Assembly (NCBI GenBank): GCA_006538405.1
Contig: BJKQ01000006.1
Location: forward strand, 2,813,001 to 2,877,000
Length of the DNA stretch: 64,000 nucleotides
Reading direction: 5' to 3'
From: Hansfordia pulvinata
Taxonomy: Eukaryota; Ascomycota; Sordariomycetes; Xylariales
A program made the translations under genes and the position numbers. This document shows positions 34,153-45,371 of this stretch, piece after piece. Within the stretch, counting starts at the first letter, position 1. Each line of letters opens with the position of its first letter. Under the pieces are notes generated by a model. It was not told the origin of the DNA, did no database searches, and saw nothing but the letters and a program-made list of their open reading frames with translations.

Positions 34153-35295
34153 GTGCACTCCGGTGCCAGTCGACCTGCTTTGATTATGACTTGTTTGAAA
34201 GCGAATCTTACGGCCGGCCTGTTTTGTATTCCGCATCATAATTGCTCCTGAATGCAACGACTTGATGATCATGAAGCGCACAAACGGGTTTGCATTCGGG
34301 CCTACAACACAGAGCAGTGACGTGACGCTCGGGCGCCCCGAGTCCCGAATCCATCCTGTTTAGGCATCTCCGCACACGCGCTCGCGGGTCGGAGCACCGT
34401 CCAGCATTCTCGCGGTTGCGGGCCCACCACATTGGTTTACGCGCATAGAGCTGTGCCACTGGCGTTGGGGACATTCACGAGGCGTTGGTTGAGGAGGACA
34501 GGGTTGCCATATAGAGAGTACCTTGGTTAATGAAATGAGCTTTATTCTTTCCAATGACTTGGTTACAGCAGTGCTTGGCTCCGGTTGGAAAACCCGCGGA
34601 CCATCATCACAATGCCGTGGGCCTATTTCGGGAACTGCAGCGGCAGCTTTTGCCAGCGTATCCAGGGCTTCTTATCCATGTATGGCGCGTCTTGATCCAA
34701 AGGCGGGGGCATTGAAAGTATGTTGCTGCCAGCACCCTGAGTCGTGCCGACGGCTGGTTAACGGATTGGGGCGGCGGTGTCGATCAGATGAGACGCTGCC
34801 CAGTGGGAAGGTTGTGACGGAGAGAGTTTGTGTAATAACTGAAAGGGCTGTCAGCCAATCACTCGTTGCCTGAGTACACAAGTTGGTAAGGGGGCCTTGT
34901 TGGTGGTTCTCTCCTCATCAGTGTCACTTGGGCAAGCGGTGTATGCGAGTCGCCTGTGTGCCTCTTACGGATGCACAGGTTAGCGAGCTGCAGCACGGGA
35001 CTCGAGACAGAAGATCCGTAGGGCTAGCCAGGGATAGGAACGCGAGAGTGTTGGTTGGTTACCTGGGTAGATAGTGTTGACATATGGTATGCCGAATGTT
35101 TTGTTGTTGTCGAGTGGCTGTGTTGCTCCCGCCTGTCTATATCTAGATCTATTTTGTCTGTATATTTCCTTCCAACGCGTCTGTCCTGTCCTCCCCGTGT
35201 CTATGAGTCGATATTGCATCCACATATATATACGGTACATATCGGACAAATATTTGTGAGATCGGGTGAAATCATCGATTCAAAGCCTCATCCGG
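34153..35295. other. Convergent intergenic region, lipid phosphatase / small secreted protein
   Basis: Contains both 3' UTRs; no recognisable gene, RNA or repeat. A/T-richer near 35110-35260. Confidence 0.4.
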
Positions 35296-35637
35296 CTATG
35301 TGGACTCGACTTCCAGCTCAAACAGGCCGTAGACCCCCATCACCTGGTCGTTATCATTGTGTCGGAGGATCTCTATTGTCCTCCCCCATTGGTCCTTCAA
35401 TGTGATCTTCCGATCCTTGGGAAGATCTGTGACCCTGACCGATTTGTATGAGCCGCCATTGCCATATTGGGGCTTTGCAAGCTGTTTGCCCACATCGTTG
35501 CCGTCATCTTCACGGATGGTCTGCACATCCCATGGCTGTCCGTCAGGGTCCGTCCAACCGACGAGTTTCAGGGCCGAGACGGCTGGAACCGAGGCGAGGG
35601 CCAGGGCCAGGCCTTGGAGGACGGCGGACGCGTGCAT
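35296..35637 (-). CDS. Small secreted protein, 113 aa, unknown function
   Basis: Single-exon gene encoding 113 residues. Residues 1-22 (MHASAVLQGLALALASVPAV, cleavage likely after SA) form a clear signal peptide. The mature chain of about 90 residues contains LVGWTDPDGQPWDVQTI, a central YGNGGSYKSVRVTDLPKDR and the tail VYGLFELEVE. It is acidic, contains no cysteine and shows no membrane anchor. The GxPWDVQTI and KSVRVTDLP segments look like short beta strands. It could be an extracellular matrix protein or a host-directed effector; its small size and secretion fit, the lack of cysteines is against a classic apoplastic effector. I do not recognise the family. Confidence 0.75.
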   Translation of the reverse strand: MHASAVLQGLALALASVPAVSALKLVGWTDPDGQPWDVQTIREDDGNDVGKQLAKPQYGNGGSYKSVRVTDLPKDRKITLKDQWGRTIEILRHNDNDQVMGVYGLFELEVEST

Positions 35638-35869
35638 CTGGGGGACGGGGCAGGGTTCAGTCGTCGGCTCGGGTCATTTCATCGGAAGAAGGGGGGGTTG
35701 GAGGAGAAGGAACAGGAGAAAGAGGACTATCTTACCTTGGGCGGGGGGTTGGTCTGCGACTTGGGAAGGTTGCGTTTGGAAGGTTGCGAGTGGGTTGGGG
35801 AGAGGTTGATCTGAACTGCTCTGGATGGTGGGTGTGGGCAATGATAACAGGTAAGGAGATACCATGCCT

Positions 35870-35891
35870 GATATATATATTTATTATATTC
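35870..35891 (-). promoter_or_regulatory. TATA-like AT-rich block upstream of the small secreted protein
   Basis: An alternating AT run and TTATTATATT stretch about 235 bp upstream of the ATG, the only strongly AT-rich block in this promoter. Position is plausible for a fungal TATA element with a long 5' UTR; no transcript evidence. Confidence 0.3.
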
Positions 35892-36006
35892 ATAAGAGGC
35901 CCATGCTTCTCCATCAACTGACCACCACCAGCACTCTGGACCTGAACGCAGGCGCAAGACGCGTCGAAAAGCATCAATCGTACCCGGGCTGACGTGGCGA
36001 CGACGA

Positions 36007-36039
<33 letters not shown>
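36007..36039. repeat. (GCC)11 microsatellite
   Basis: Eleven GCC units, 370 bp upstream of the small secreted protein ATG. On the minus strand it gives a meaningless poly-Arg/Ala frame. Confidence 0.95.
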
Positions 36040-36040
<1 letters not shown>

Positions 36041-36855
36041 TGTTTTGGCCGTGCTCTGCCCGTGCAAGCTCTTGTCAGAGAGTGTGTGTGTGTCTTTCAG
36101 ATCCAAGTAGGGATATAGACCGGACCTCAGCGAGGGAGTGGGATTCGGCGGGGGAGGGAGGCGAGAAACACGCATTGATCCGAGTAAGCTGATTCATCGC
36201 ACACATGGATGCTATGTACCTACCTAACTTTAGGTACTCGTAACGTAATTGAACACGGCAGACGCCCACAACCCGGAAGGACAGAGACCGAGGCTTATTA
36301 CTCGTATGTAGGTAAAGTACAGGTAAGGTATACATACCATGTATAAGGTAGGTAGCTTGGCAAGCGACAATTCGGCGGGCTTCAAGCCGGCCCTCCCCCG
36401 AGCAGCTTTTGGTCACAGCAATTAGAAGCCTCCCTCACTTCACGCGGCGACTCTGCATGTGCACCGTCTTTCTGCTCGTGTGCTGGACCCGTCTACCTTC
36501 TTACCTTCAACTAGGTCAGTAGAGGTCATCCCTCGCCACACCGGCCGGCGGCAATCTGTCTTGTCAGCCCTCGGTCACCAATCCGAGCAGAACCCCAGAC
36601 TGGATCGTTATCTTAGAATGACAAGTCTTGACGGGAAAATGCAAAGGCAAAGTAGGGCATTGGCGCCGTGCCGGTGGCCTGTTTGCTGGCCCGAGCCATC
36701 CATCCATTTATCCATCCACAAACACACAGAAGTCTGATCTGACTAATTCATCGATCGTCGGTCGGTGTGTGGCTGACGGGACGCGGTTCTCGTCTCCCGC
36801 TACGGCCGGACAGGAATCCCAATTGCTCTCGCGTGCCGGCGCCGGTGTGCCTTTC

Positions 36856-36877
36856 TCTTCTTCTTCTTCTTCTTCTT
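36856..36877. repeat. (TTC)7 microsatellite
   Basis: About seven TTC units in a noncoding stretch. Confidence 0.9.
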
Positions 36878-37780
36878 ACTTGGCAGAGGCAATTCCGATG
36901 CGTGCCGGACGCCGAGCGCCGAACCACCCTGCTGACGCGAGGACTGGAGAAGAGGAAGAAGAGAGAGAAAGAGACGTGAGAAATGAAAACTCCTCGGGTC
37001 TGCCTGCATGCCTCCGCTCACTTCTCTCTCGAGCAGACTCTTGTCGGAACCGCCGCACGGCTCGGCCAAGGCGCGCCTATCCTCGCTGCCTGGCGGTGGC
37101 TCGCTGGGTGTGCTGGGCACGCTACTGACATCCGTACATGTTGTGATCCATACTGGGTAGAATGGGGATCAACAATAAGCCAGGTCACATGCCCTACCTG
37201 GCTACGACCCCGTCTCACCTATGGGGAACCCTGGAGTTCCTGTCCGTAGATTATGAGCACGGAGAGAAGGCAGCAAGAGTCACAACGAGCCACGTGCCGG
37301 CACCCTGAACGTGTGCTATCATGTTGGGTACCACTAATACTCTTTCTATTCCTGGAGTCTGAACCCTCCCTTTACTCCGTGATGGATGAGGCGTAATGGT
37401 GTGTGTGTTCCGGTCCAGCGCCATCACCGGCTGCTGGGCCCGAATCAAACCCCACAGTGGCGAATCAAACCCCGGGAAACAAATGGGGGCATTGTCCGGC
37501 GAATCTGAAGCAAAAGCCTTCGCCCGCTCGTCCGTCTGCCTTGTCAACTCAAGAACGCCTGGTAGTGCAAAGAAGCCGGGTCTGAACACCGCCTCTCGTC
37601 CTTCAATCCCCGCGTGTAGTTTCGAACCTCTGCTTTGGATATCTCCACCCGATATAGGCCTCGTCCGGATGTTGCTCCTTCTCGACTCACCTGGCCTTGG
37701 GAATCGCTGTGGCGCCCGGCGTATCGAGGCGAGGGCAAGACGACGCGGGATGTGATTGGTGCCGTAGACATCCCCCCTTC

Positions 37781-39806
37781 TCAACCTACCACGTGCATCG
37801 CATTAAGATCTTCCTGGTCGTCAATGTCAATCTCTTCCTCTTCCTCAAGGTCGTCCTCGCCAAAGTCCTCCTTGAACCCACTTTCCACCTCCATCTTCCG
37901 CAGGCGCCGCAGCATGTCCGAGCGCTGGCTGTTCTGCCATCGGATCAGAGCGGCTGGCGCGTGGACCTTGAACCCGTACACGCGCGGGATGTAGCGCTCC
38001 GAGTTCTTCGGCGGCACCAGGGCCGGGTAGACCTGGAACATGATGTTGTGGAACGAAGTGCCAAAGTAAGCGCCATCAATGGCCGCGTGCCGCGAAGACT
38101 TGGGGTTGTATGTGTCCTCGCATCGCACGCAGTAGAGCTTGACAGGCTTGTGGTTGGGCACATCGGTCTGCCCCATGGGCAGTAGCGGATGGGAGTGGCA
38201 GAAAACCCGAGGGCATTTGCCAAAGTCGGCTTTCTTATACTTGTCCAGCTGTCCCAACGGCAGGCCAGGTCAGCAAAAAGAAATGAAATAGAAAAGGAGC
38301 CAGGGGAAATAAGAGAAAAAAAAGAAAACCAGCCGCTCGTCTGCACAAACTGCACATTGAAGACAATCAGCGCACGTATGGGATCATGGAAACGTACCAT
38401 TTTGGCCAGGCCGCGGGTTGTGACAATGTAACGCGCGTGGATCAGACCGTAGAGATGGCGCGCCGACTTTTCAATGGTTTCCCGCATGTCGTCATCACAG
38501 TCGAGATCGAAGACGTCGGTGATGAGGTCTAGAGCATACTGGTAGTACTGGACTTCCGTGTTAAGGCCCGTCAGGTTAAACCTGTCCGTCAGATAGTCCT
38601 CGTCAATCTCGCAAAAATATTCATTGCCGCGGGATGATATGAACTAAGACAGGCTCATGAGTCAGTAAATGGCGCCAAGAGAGCGAAGACGACAACAGAC
38701 GAAGCGTTGGGGAAGTGGGCCGAGGGGTGATTCGAACAGCATGGCAGTAATCTTTGGCAAAGAGACCAGTGAAGCGGTCCTCGCGATGGCGGGGAAGGCC
38801 GGCTGAGTTTGTGGGGGCGGCGGGGTTGCGGCGGGACTGGGAGCGCAAGGTCGCCATGTGGGAAGGAGACAAGGGTCGATAATCTGGGGGGAACAATGGC
38901 AGAGATGGCGCACCACTGGCGGAAGGATACGCAGGATAGCTGATTCCAAACCCTACGCCGAAGTAGCTGGAGACAACGATAGGGGCGGAGGGGTACTGGG
39001 GGGTAGATGGGAGCGTAGGGCCGGAAAAGGAGCAGGCGAGGGGACAGCGGCAGTGTGAAGCAGAATGGGAGCCTTGCAAGGGCAACCTCAACGTGCTGAA
39101 GCACTCGGATGGTAAAGGGCGCGCCACATGATGTAGTGGTGACACAGAGCGTGATGCCGGGGTCAGTCATGCAAGATCCTCGGACCCTTGAGGCCCCCAA
39201 GCCGATAAGTCGTACCGGCTGCAGCAGATGGACGCGGACGCTGCACAAGAGGCACAAGCAAGCGCAAAGCTGTGGTTCAACAAAGAGAGTACATCCTCCG
39301 CGTGTGCGTGTGCGGCGGCGGCGCGCGCGGCTGGACGTCGGATCCGGCACGTGGGCGCTGTCGGGGCGCACGCACACACGCATCGCGACCAATGAGTGGC
39401 TGCAACTCGCGCCGCATGTTGCCCTATCCAGCCTGGCCGATCCCGTCACTACCGGGCCGCCTCATGGATCGCGATCACATCGGAGCCATATCTGATTTTC
39501 GACTACGTGAGACGTCGCCGCTTGGCGGGGCGCTTTGCTGGGAGACTGCCGACTTGGGGGCGCGCGCGTGTATTATCTGCTGCCACGCGGCCGGTACGCG
39601 TGACGGGAAGGAGGAGCGAGGCAGGGGAGGGAAGAGAGGAGGAAACCGGAGAATAGAAGAAAGCGGGACAGGGCAGGAGTTGAGAAGGGGAGGCAGAGAC
39701 GGTGCGTGAGGGATATGCAACTTACCCAATCACGCCAGTAGCTGGTGTAGTCGCTGTCCGACTCGGATGCAAATTCCTCCATCATGGTCGTAGTCGCGTG
39801 GGACAT
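37781..39806 (-). CDS. ckb1: Casein kinase 2 regulatory (beta) subunit
   Basis: Beta subunit of the CK2 holoenzyme, which dimerises through a zinc finger and sets substrate choice of the alpha subunit; in Neurospora the equivalent acts on the circadian clock. Exons: 39806-39726, 38643-38398, 38248-37781; all phases close, 264 residues. N-terminus with an acidic Ser/Asp stretch (ASESDSDYTSYWRDW), then ISSRGNEYFCEIDEDYL and the conserved RFNLTGL. GLIHARYIVTTRGLAKM precedes intron 2. The zinc finger is CPRVFC ... LYCVRCEDTY, followed by SSRHAAIDGAYFGTSF and PRVYGFKVH. The tail is strongly acidic (EEEEEIDIDDQED). Intron 1 is 1,082 nt, very long for this genome. Fungi have two beta paralogues; the N-terminus resembles the Ckb1/ckb-1 type, so the symbol is tentative. 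Confidence 0.92.
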
Positions 39807-40247
39807 GAGCCCGCAAGAATACCCAATGTAGGACGGGCCTTGTGCCTAGCTAGGTGGGCTGGCGAGCCTCAGAAGGTCGAAGTGGACGTTGCCGCTGCGG
39901 TGGCCGTGACCGGCGTAGAGGGCAAGCTCAAGGCTCACGCGCGGATTGCGGGCGGTGAGCGCGTGCACAGGGCCGGGCGGGGAGCGGAGACGGTCCAAGT
40001 CGGTCGGGATGAAAGCAGATGCCTCACAGCTGGGCTCGTAACTGCGGGCTGTAGGTGCGTAACGCGGCGTGCGTGGCAAGACACCGGTGGACGGCGTTGA
40101 CTCTCGGTCGGGACCGTGAGGCGGCCGCGACAAAGGCCGACTCCCAGCTCGGCGACGTGGTCGGACGTGGTCGGAGGAGACCAAACGGGAGGAATCGGCC
40201 GGGCTTGGTACCGGATCAGGCTTTCGAAGAGATATGGATGCGGCGGG

Positions 40248-40272
40248 GTCGTTGTCGTCGTCGTCGTCGTCG
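40248..40272. repeat. (GTC)n microsatellite
   Basis: Eight GTC-type units with one GTT. Confidence 0.9.
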
Positions 40273-40397
40273 CAAACAGCGGCAGATGCGGCAGATGCGG
40301 CAGCGGGAACGGCAGTGGTTGAGGGCCGCCGGGGCGTAGGTGGCGCGGGGGAGGCCGCGGTGTCGGCGAGCAGAGAGGGAAGGTCTCGCAAGGAAGG

Positions 40398-40402
<5 letters not shown>

Positions 40403-40428
<26 letters not shown>

Positions 40429-40429
40429 G
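40403..40429. repeat. (GGC)9 microsatellite
   Basis: Nine GGC-type units, 600 bp upstream of the CK2 beta start. Confidence 0.9.
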
Positions 40430-41729
40430 TAGAAAACCTGGTGGTTGTGTGGTGAGCGGTTGGTTGTTTGGCTGACCGCCGCGATGGGGTTGGTTGGTCC
40501 GGCGGGTTGGCGACGTTAGGTCGGGTAAGTAAGTGGTGTAGTAATAAGTTGTTAACTTGATGGGCCGGAGGATACTCGTGCTACCGCAAGGCCCGCGCCA
40601 AAACTTGAAGGCTTGGTTGGCCGCTGCTCGTGGGCAATGGATCATGGAGGGGTTCGCCTGCCCCGGTTTACGAGTATTCTTCGATTCGACGTGTACCTAA
40701 CCTGGTTGCCTTAGGTGCATCCATGTATCTGTGCGTGCTGAGTGTCCACCACCAAGGTACCTGATGTGCTGATGTCCTTCCAGGGTGGCACTTTCAAGCT
40801 CCGAGAATGGCGAATGGCCGACTTGATGTGAGTGGAGGTACTCGTAAAGTGCCCCAGATATGAGGCCAAGGTACCGTGCCTGCTCCCAGGTCGTACCTAG
40901 GTATATGTATTTACTTACATACAGGTACCTGCATGGGTTCCTATGTAGGTGGCTGTTCTCGGCCAGGAAGGCACCAGAGATTGCTGGGCTACATCCGATG
41001 TTTCTTTTAGCAGGTACTGCACCTGGGGACTTTTAAGTACCTGGCTATCCCGCACTGCCCAATCAATGGATGTCCCTACGCGTCAAGGCTCACCCAACTC
41101 CAGGGCTGTCCCCACCCGTGATGGAATTGGAAGAACCCTGGATCTTCTGAGCCGTGGAAAGCGGCGATCACTTTGGTCTACCCCTAGGTAAGGTGCCCAT
41201 GGACGTCGAGTCTCAAACCTGCTGTGCGATTCTCGCGGTGTCGAATACCGCGATGGGATACATGTACGGTACCCGGAGGCGGCACCTTACATGACATGAC
41301 CTTAGGCCCCGTCTGTAGGCCAGTCGCCATGTTCGTAATCCTCGCTGTCGCTTCGAGGCGCACCGCACACCTTTTGCGTCAGGTACCTAACGGATATGTG
41401 ACACATCTTGAAGTACACACTTTTCCAGATCTCCCAGTGTGTTCGCGAACAAGGCCCGTCCACTTCTGCGGGCTCGCTCACGCTCACTTGGATATACTCG
41501 AACTTTATCAGTGCCCGGGAATCAATAGTCCTCGAACCCCGGTCTGGTGATGATCCATGTCCCCGATTTATTGTGTATCGCTTGCCCACCCCTAAACTCC
41601 GTTGTACTTGCATCTGTTATTCAAAAGTTGCTTCCCATAATCGTCAGGTGTTTCCCATTGGCCTCACGAGTGCCCGTCGTCTCTGACTACCTCCCGCTCC
41701 TTCTACCTGGCCCCATCAGCCAAGGGAAA

Positions 41730-41739
41730 GGAGAGAGGA

Positions 41740-41770
<31 letters not shown>

Positions 41771-41796
41771 GAAGAGAGAGAGAGAGAGAGAGAGAG
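41730..41796. repeat. (GA)n microsatellite, interrupted
   Basis: About 67 bp of GA repeats broken by three extra G. It ends 10 bp from the RIC1 stop codon, so it lies in the RIC1 3' UTR, where it reads as (CU)n. Confidence 0.9.
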
Positions 41797-41806
41797 CCTC
41801 AACGGG

Positions 41807-44800
41807 CTACATAGGGCTGGGCGCTCCGAAACTGCTCGCGTCGCTTCTCGTCGACTGGGCATCTGACCCTGTCTCCGACGTCTGTTCTGACTTGCTGCTG
41901 CCTCTGAGCGTCCCGTTGCTGTGTTGTCGCGACGGCACCTCCAGCCGGCTGATGATTCCCGGCTCTTCCCCATCCTGCTGGACTCGCACATTCACAAGCT
42001 CCATCGCCTCTCTCAGCGTATCCCCGCTCTCGTCCATGGCCGCCAAGAACCTGGCCAGCTCTTTGCACAGCTCCCAATCCTGCTCTCGAATCGCGCGCGC
42101 AAACAACCTCACAGACTGCTCCGACGCCGCTTCCAGCTCTTCAAAGGTGTGCAGGATCAAAAGGTAGCCTCCGGCCGTCTTGAGCGACCCCCGCTGCAGA
42201 GACTCCTCGAAGAGCTCCTGCGGTGGGGGGAGGTACGCAAACAGCGTCCTCCACGACCTTACCTCCGTCTTGCGCGTACACTGCACCACAATGTCGAGAT
42301 ACTGCTTGAACGAAGATAGCAGCGACAGGACCTTGGGCAGAACCGCGTCTTCAGGTTTCGGCGACGAGTCCACCTCCTCGTCCAGTACGTGGTGCAGGAG
42401 CATCTCTAACCCGTGCGCGAAATACTCCAGGTTCTGATATTGTTGAGCCAACTTGAGCGCCGCTGACATGTTCCCAGCTTTGAGGTGGAAGCGCAAGACC
42501 TCTGCAAGAAACAAGTGAGTCTGTGACTGGTTAGCAGCCAAGAATGGATCGGAAGGAGGGCTGGTGGCTCGTGGAACCGTCCGAGTCTCTTACCCTAATC
42601 GTGAACCTGTAGTATGAGAAGTTGACGTCCCTCCGCTGCACAAGATCTGGTTCAACGCCCAGCACGATGCCCTTGCCCAGGAGAATGGAAAGCGGGTAGA
42701 AGTCAAACGCCATAGACACCATGGGCGGAAGCTCCTTCGTCGTCTCGTCCGACGCGGCCCGAAGCACATCCTGTACATCCGGCCAGAGCTTGAGTTCATT
42801 GCCTTCGAATACCCACAGGGACTGCCGAAGATTGCTCTCTTCAGCCTCGACTGCCGAGTGGCTGCCGTGCTGCCCCAATGTGCCAACTGCTGCCTGATCT
42901 TTCATGCTTGTGTAATATTCGACTGTATGGGAAATGACGCGCATGTCGTATTTGAGCTGCCCCTCTTGGTTCAGCGACGGTTGGAGAAGAACGAGCTTCC
43001 CGTCCACAAGGAAGAGAACCGAGGCATACGTAACGTCATGTGCAGGATCGCCGTCGAGCAACTGACCCTCGGGCACAATCCAGCTCAGACCCCGTACCCG
43101 CGCCGGAGAACGCACTATCCCATGGAAGGCAATTTGGCCAACCTGGATGGGTCGCACCGAGCCGTTGACTGGCGCGAATATGAAGTGATAAAGGAGGTTC
43201 TCGTACGTGTAGACAAGCAAAGAGTCGTCCCCCGAAGAGGTGATGAGCACGATCGGTGCCGGCATCTGATGAGTGTGAAGAACTGTGGAACTCTCGAGGG
43301 CGGATTCTCGCGAGTAGAGACGGAGCTCGTACGATCGGTTGGCCTCGACAGCAGCGACGAGGATATGCTGATACCAGCACATGCCGCCTCGTACCTGAAA
43401 TTCGTTCTCGGCCGCTTCGCTATTGAACGTCTTCCATCTCCCACTGTTGATGCTGTAATGGGCCAGCCCTCTCCTTCCAGCAACGGCCACATATCTGCCA
43501 TCGGGAGAAATGACCGTGCAGCGGATCGGCCACTGGTGAAGAAGATAGCTGGCAGGGATCCTCGCCGTGTGCCAGAGGAAAGGCTCCGCAGAGATGCTGG
43601 TGAGGTCCGGAAGGTCGTAGCCTCTGTATACCATGACACTAGAGGAGCTCTGCAAGACGGTGCGGAAGAGGTTCGGTGGGTTGTAGCAGCCCGTTACGGC
43701 GCTCCGAGCCATTTCTAGAAGCCATATGGCCTCGCTTTGACGGCCCACGAGCAAAACTTCACTGGCGCCTCCGATCCAAGACGCACTTGACACGCCTGCC
43801 AGCCATGATTCGTTGTTGGCAGCCGTGATGGCTGGGTCGCCAGCGAAACTCTGGCTGGCTGACTTGCCAAAGACACTCCACGTCGCCCAGCCATTCTCGT
43901 AACCGGCGAAAAGGCAGTATCCATCGGGAGAGTATGTCAGAGTGGTCAGTGCCCCCGACGCGTTTCGCGACACGGGGTTCTTGTGAGCATGTGAATGTGG
44001 GATGTTGCCGGCGTAGTCCTTTGCAGAATAGACCGAGATGCTTCCGTCCTGACATCCCACGGCAATGAGCGAGAAGCGCGCATTTACCACTGCCTTGACG
44101 GCATTGGCGGTGTCGCTGGTCGGCGTGTGAAAGCAGTAGCCCCTGAACAGCTTTTTCGGGTCCACAGGCGCCTCGCTGGCCCCCTTACCCGGAGAAGCCC
44201 TCTGAACCGCGTAGGCCTTGCCATCGCCGGTGATCCAAGTAGACAGGTTCATTGGGCGATCGTGTGTCATCTCGACAATGAAGGTTTTCTTCTCCAGCCA
44301 GCCCATGCGGCTTACAAGCTCAGTGCTTGTCTGAGTGCCCGTGCTGTCGGGGGTCCAACGGATGCACTGTACAGCCGCAGGCTTCTGGGTTGCGACGACC
44401 AGCTCGTCATCAAGAGCAATGGCACACTCAATACCAGCGTCGACCTTGATCACCCTGCGGAACCTGACGCTCATGTCGCGGACGCCGGGGCCTTCGCCGG
44501 GGCCGAGAAGAATCTGGTCCGGCGTCGCGTTCCCCGGGCCGCCGAAATGACTCTGGCGGCGTCTTTGAATGTTGGCATGGTCGCTGAAGTGGGGTTTGTA
44601 GACGCGGGAGTCGGGGTCGGTGGCTAGCGAGTAGGTGATGAGGTAACCGAAGCTTGTCTGGACGACGACGATTGCGGAATCCGGCCTGAGGAGAAGCGAG
44701 ACGTTGGTTCCATAGGATTTGACAGACGCGGTGGATCGAACGACTATGGCTTGTACGACAGTGGGCTATGGACGGGCAGGCGAGTCGCTTAGTCTGAAGA

Positions 44801-45371
44801 GTCGTGACGGATAGGCGCGGGAGGAAGGGGCATACCTTGGTCTGCCAAACGGTCATGGTGGTGGCCGTAATGACTACAAATAGGTGGCCGGTTCGGGACA
44901 CCCGGAGCGCCACGACAGGCTCGCCCACAAGAAGGGCCTGGTCTTGCGCGGGGTCGAGGCTGGAGGCATCAATGGCAGAAAGCTCCTGATCCTGGTCCTG
45001 GTCTTGGTCATGATCGACCGAGTTGACGGCGGGCGTGGCGGGCGTGTTGGGAACTGGGGTCGCGGGGGTCGCGGGGGTCGCGGGGGTCGCGGGACGGCGA
45101 GCGAGGCAGAGGCAGTGTCGAGCTGGGGGCCAGGCTTGCTGTCGCTGCCGTCGGCGGAGCTCGAGTTGGCGTTGGCGCTGGACAGGTTGGAGGCTACACT
45201 GCGCAAGGAGGCGCTCTCGGTGGCCGAGACCGAGGCCGAGGGGGCGGGCCGCGAGCTGGGTGAAGGAGGGGCGGCGCCATCATGAGAAAGCAGCAGAGAT
45301 GACGAGGCAGCGGCGGCAGGCTGGCATGTGGCCGTCGCATATATCTTGGGGGTTCCGACGGGCCAGTACAT
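41807..45371 (-). CDS. RIC1: RIC1, subunit of the Ric1-Rgp1 guanine-nucleotide exchange factor
   Basis: Golgi-associated protein that with Rgp1 activates the Rab6-type GTPase (Ypt6), needed for retrograde traffic to the trans-Golgi. Exons: 45371-44836, 44765-42594, 42520-41807; about 1,140 residues. It starts with the family-typical MYWPVGTPKIYAT. The N-terminal two thirds form WD-like propeller repeats (SRTGHLFVVITATTMTVWQT, SLIAVGCQDGSISVYSAKDY, TLTYSPDGYCLFAGYENGWA). The C-terminal exon is the helical Ric1 domain (THLFLAEVLRFHLKAGN) and ends in a Ser-rich tail. A conserved segment MTHDRPMNLSTW is present. The Pro/Thr-rich stretch in exon 1 changes frame near the GGGG run at 45056-45059 (CCCC on the coding strand); one more C gives NTPATPAVNSVDHDQDQ in frame with the rest. 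An intron with a weak GTGTAG donor is a less likely alternative. Confidence 0.92.
45056..45094. repeat. 9-bp tandem repeat in RIC1 exon 1
   Basis: Three and a half units of CGCGGGGGT encoding a Pro/Arg or Thr/Pro/Ala repeat depending on frame. The terminal unit has four G instead of five, exactly where the reading frame changes. Confidence 0.85.

Larger units (their letters stand above)
35638..37780. other. Intergenic region, small secreted protein / CK2 beta
   Basis: Promoter of the small secreted protein at the left, 3' UTR of CK2 beta at the right. Contains an AT-rich TATA-like block, (GCC)11, (TTC)n and TACCTACCTAAC / TTAGGTACTCGTAA words near 36215-36345. No gene accepted; the minus-strand frame at 37251-37784 has no family character. 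Confidence 0.45.
39807..41806. other. Intergenic region, CK2 beta promoter / RIC1 3' end
   Basis: The left half is the CK2 beta upstream region, GC-rich with (GTC)n and (GGC)n arrays. From 40680 to 41400 the base composition changes and GTACC/AGGTAC/CTCGTA words are dense. The right end has the (GA)n array adjoining the RIC1 stop codon. No gene accepted. Confidence 0.45.

Noticed and set aside
38725..38750. GTTCGAATC on the minus strand inside the CK2 beta intron, a tRNA-like B box
   Set aside because: No A box or acceptor stem upstream; probably chance.
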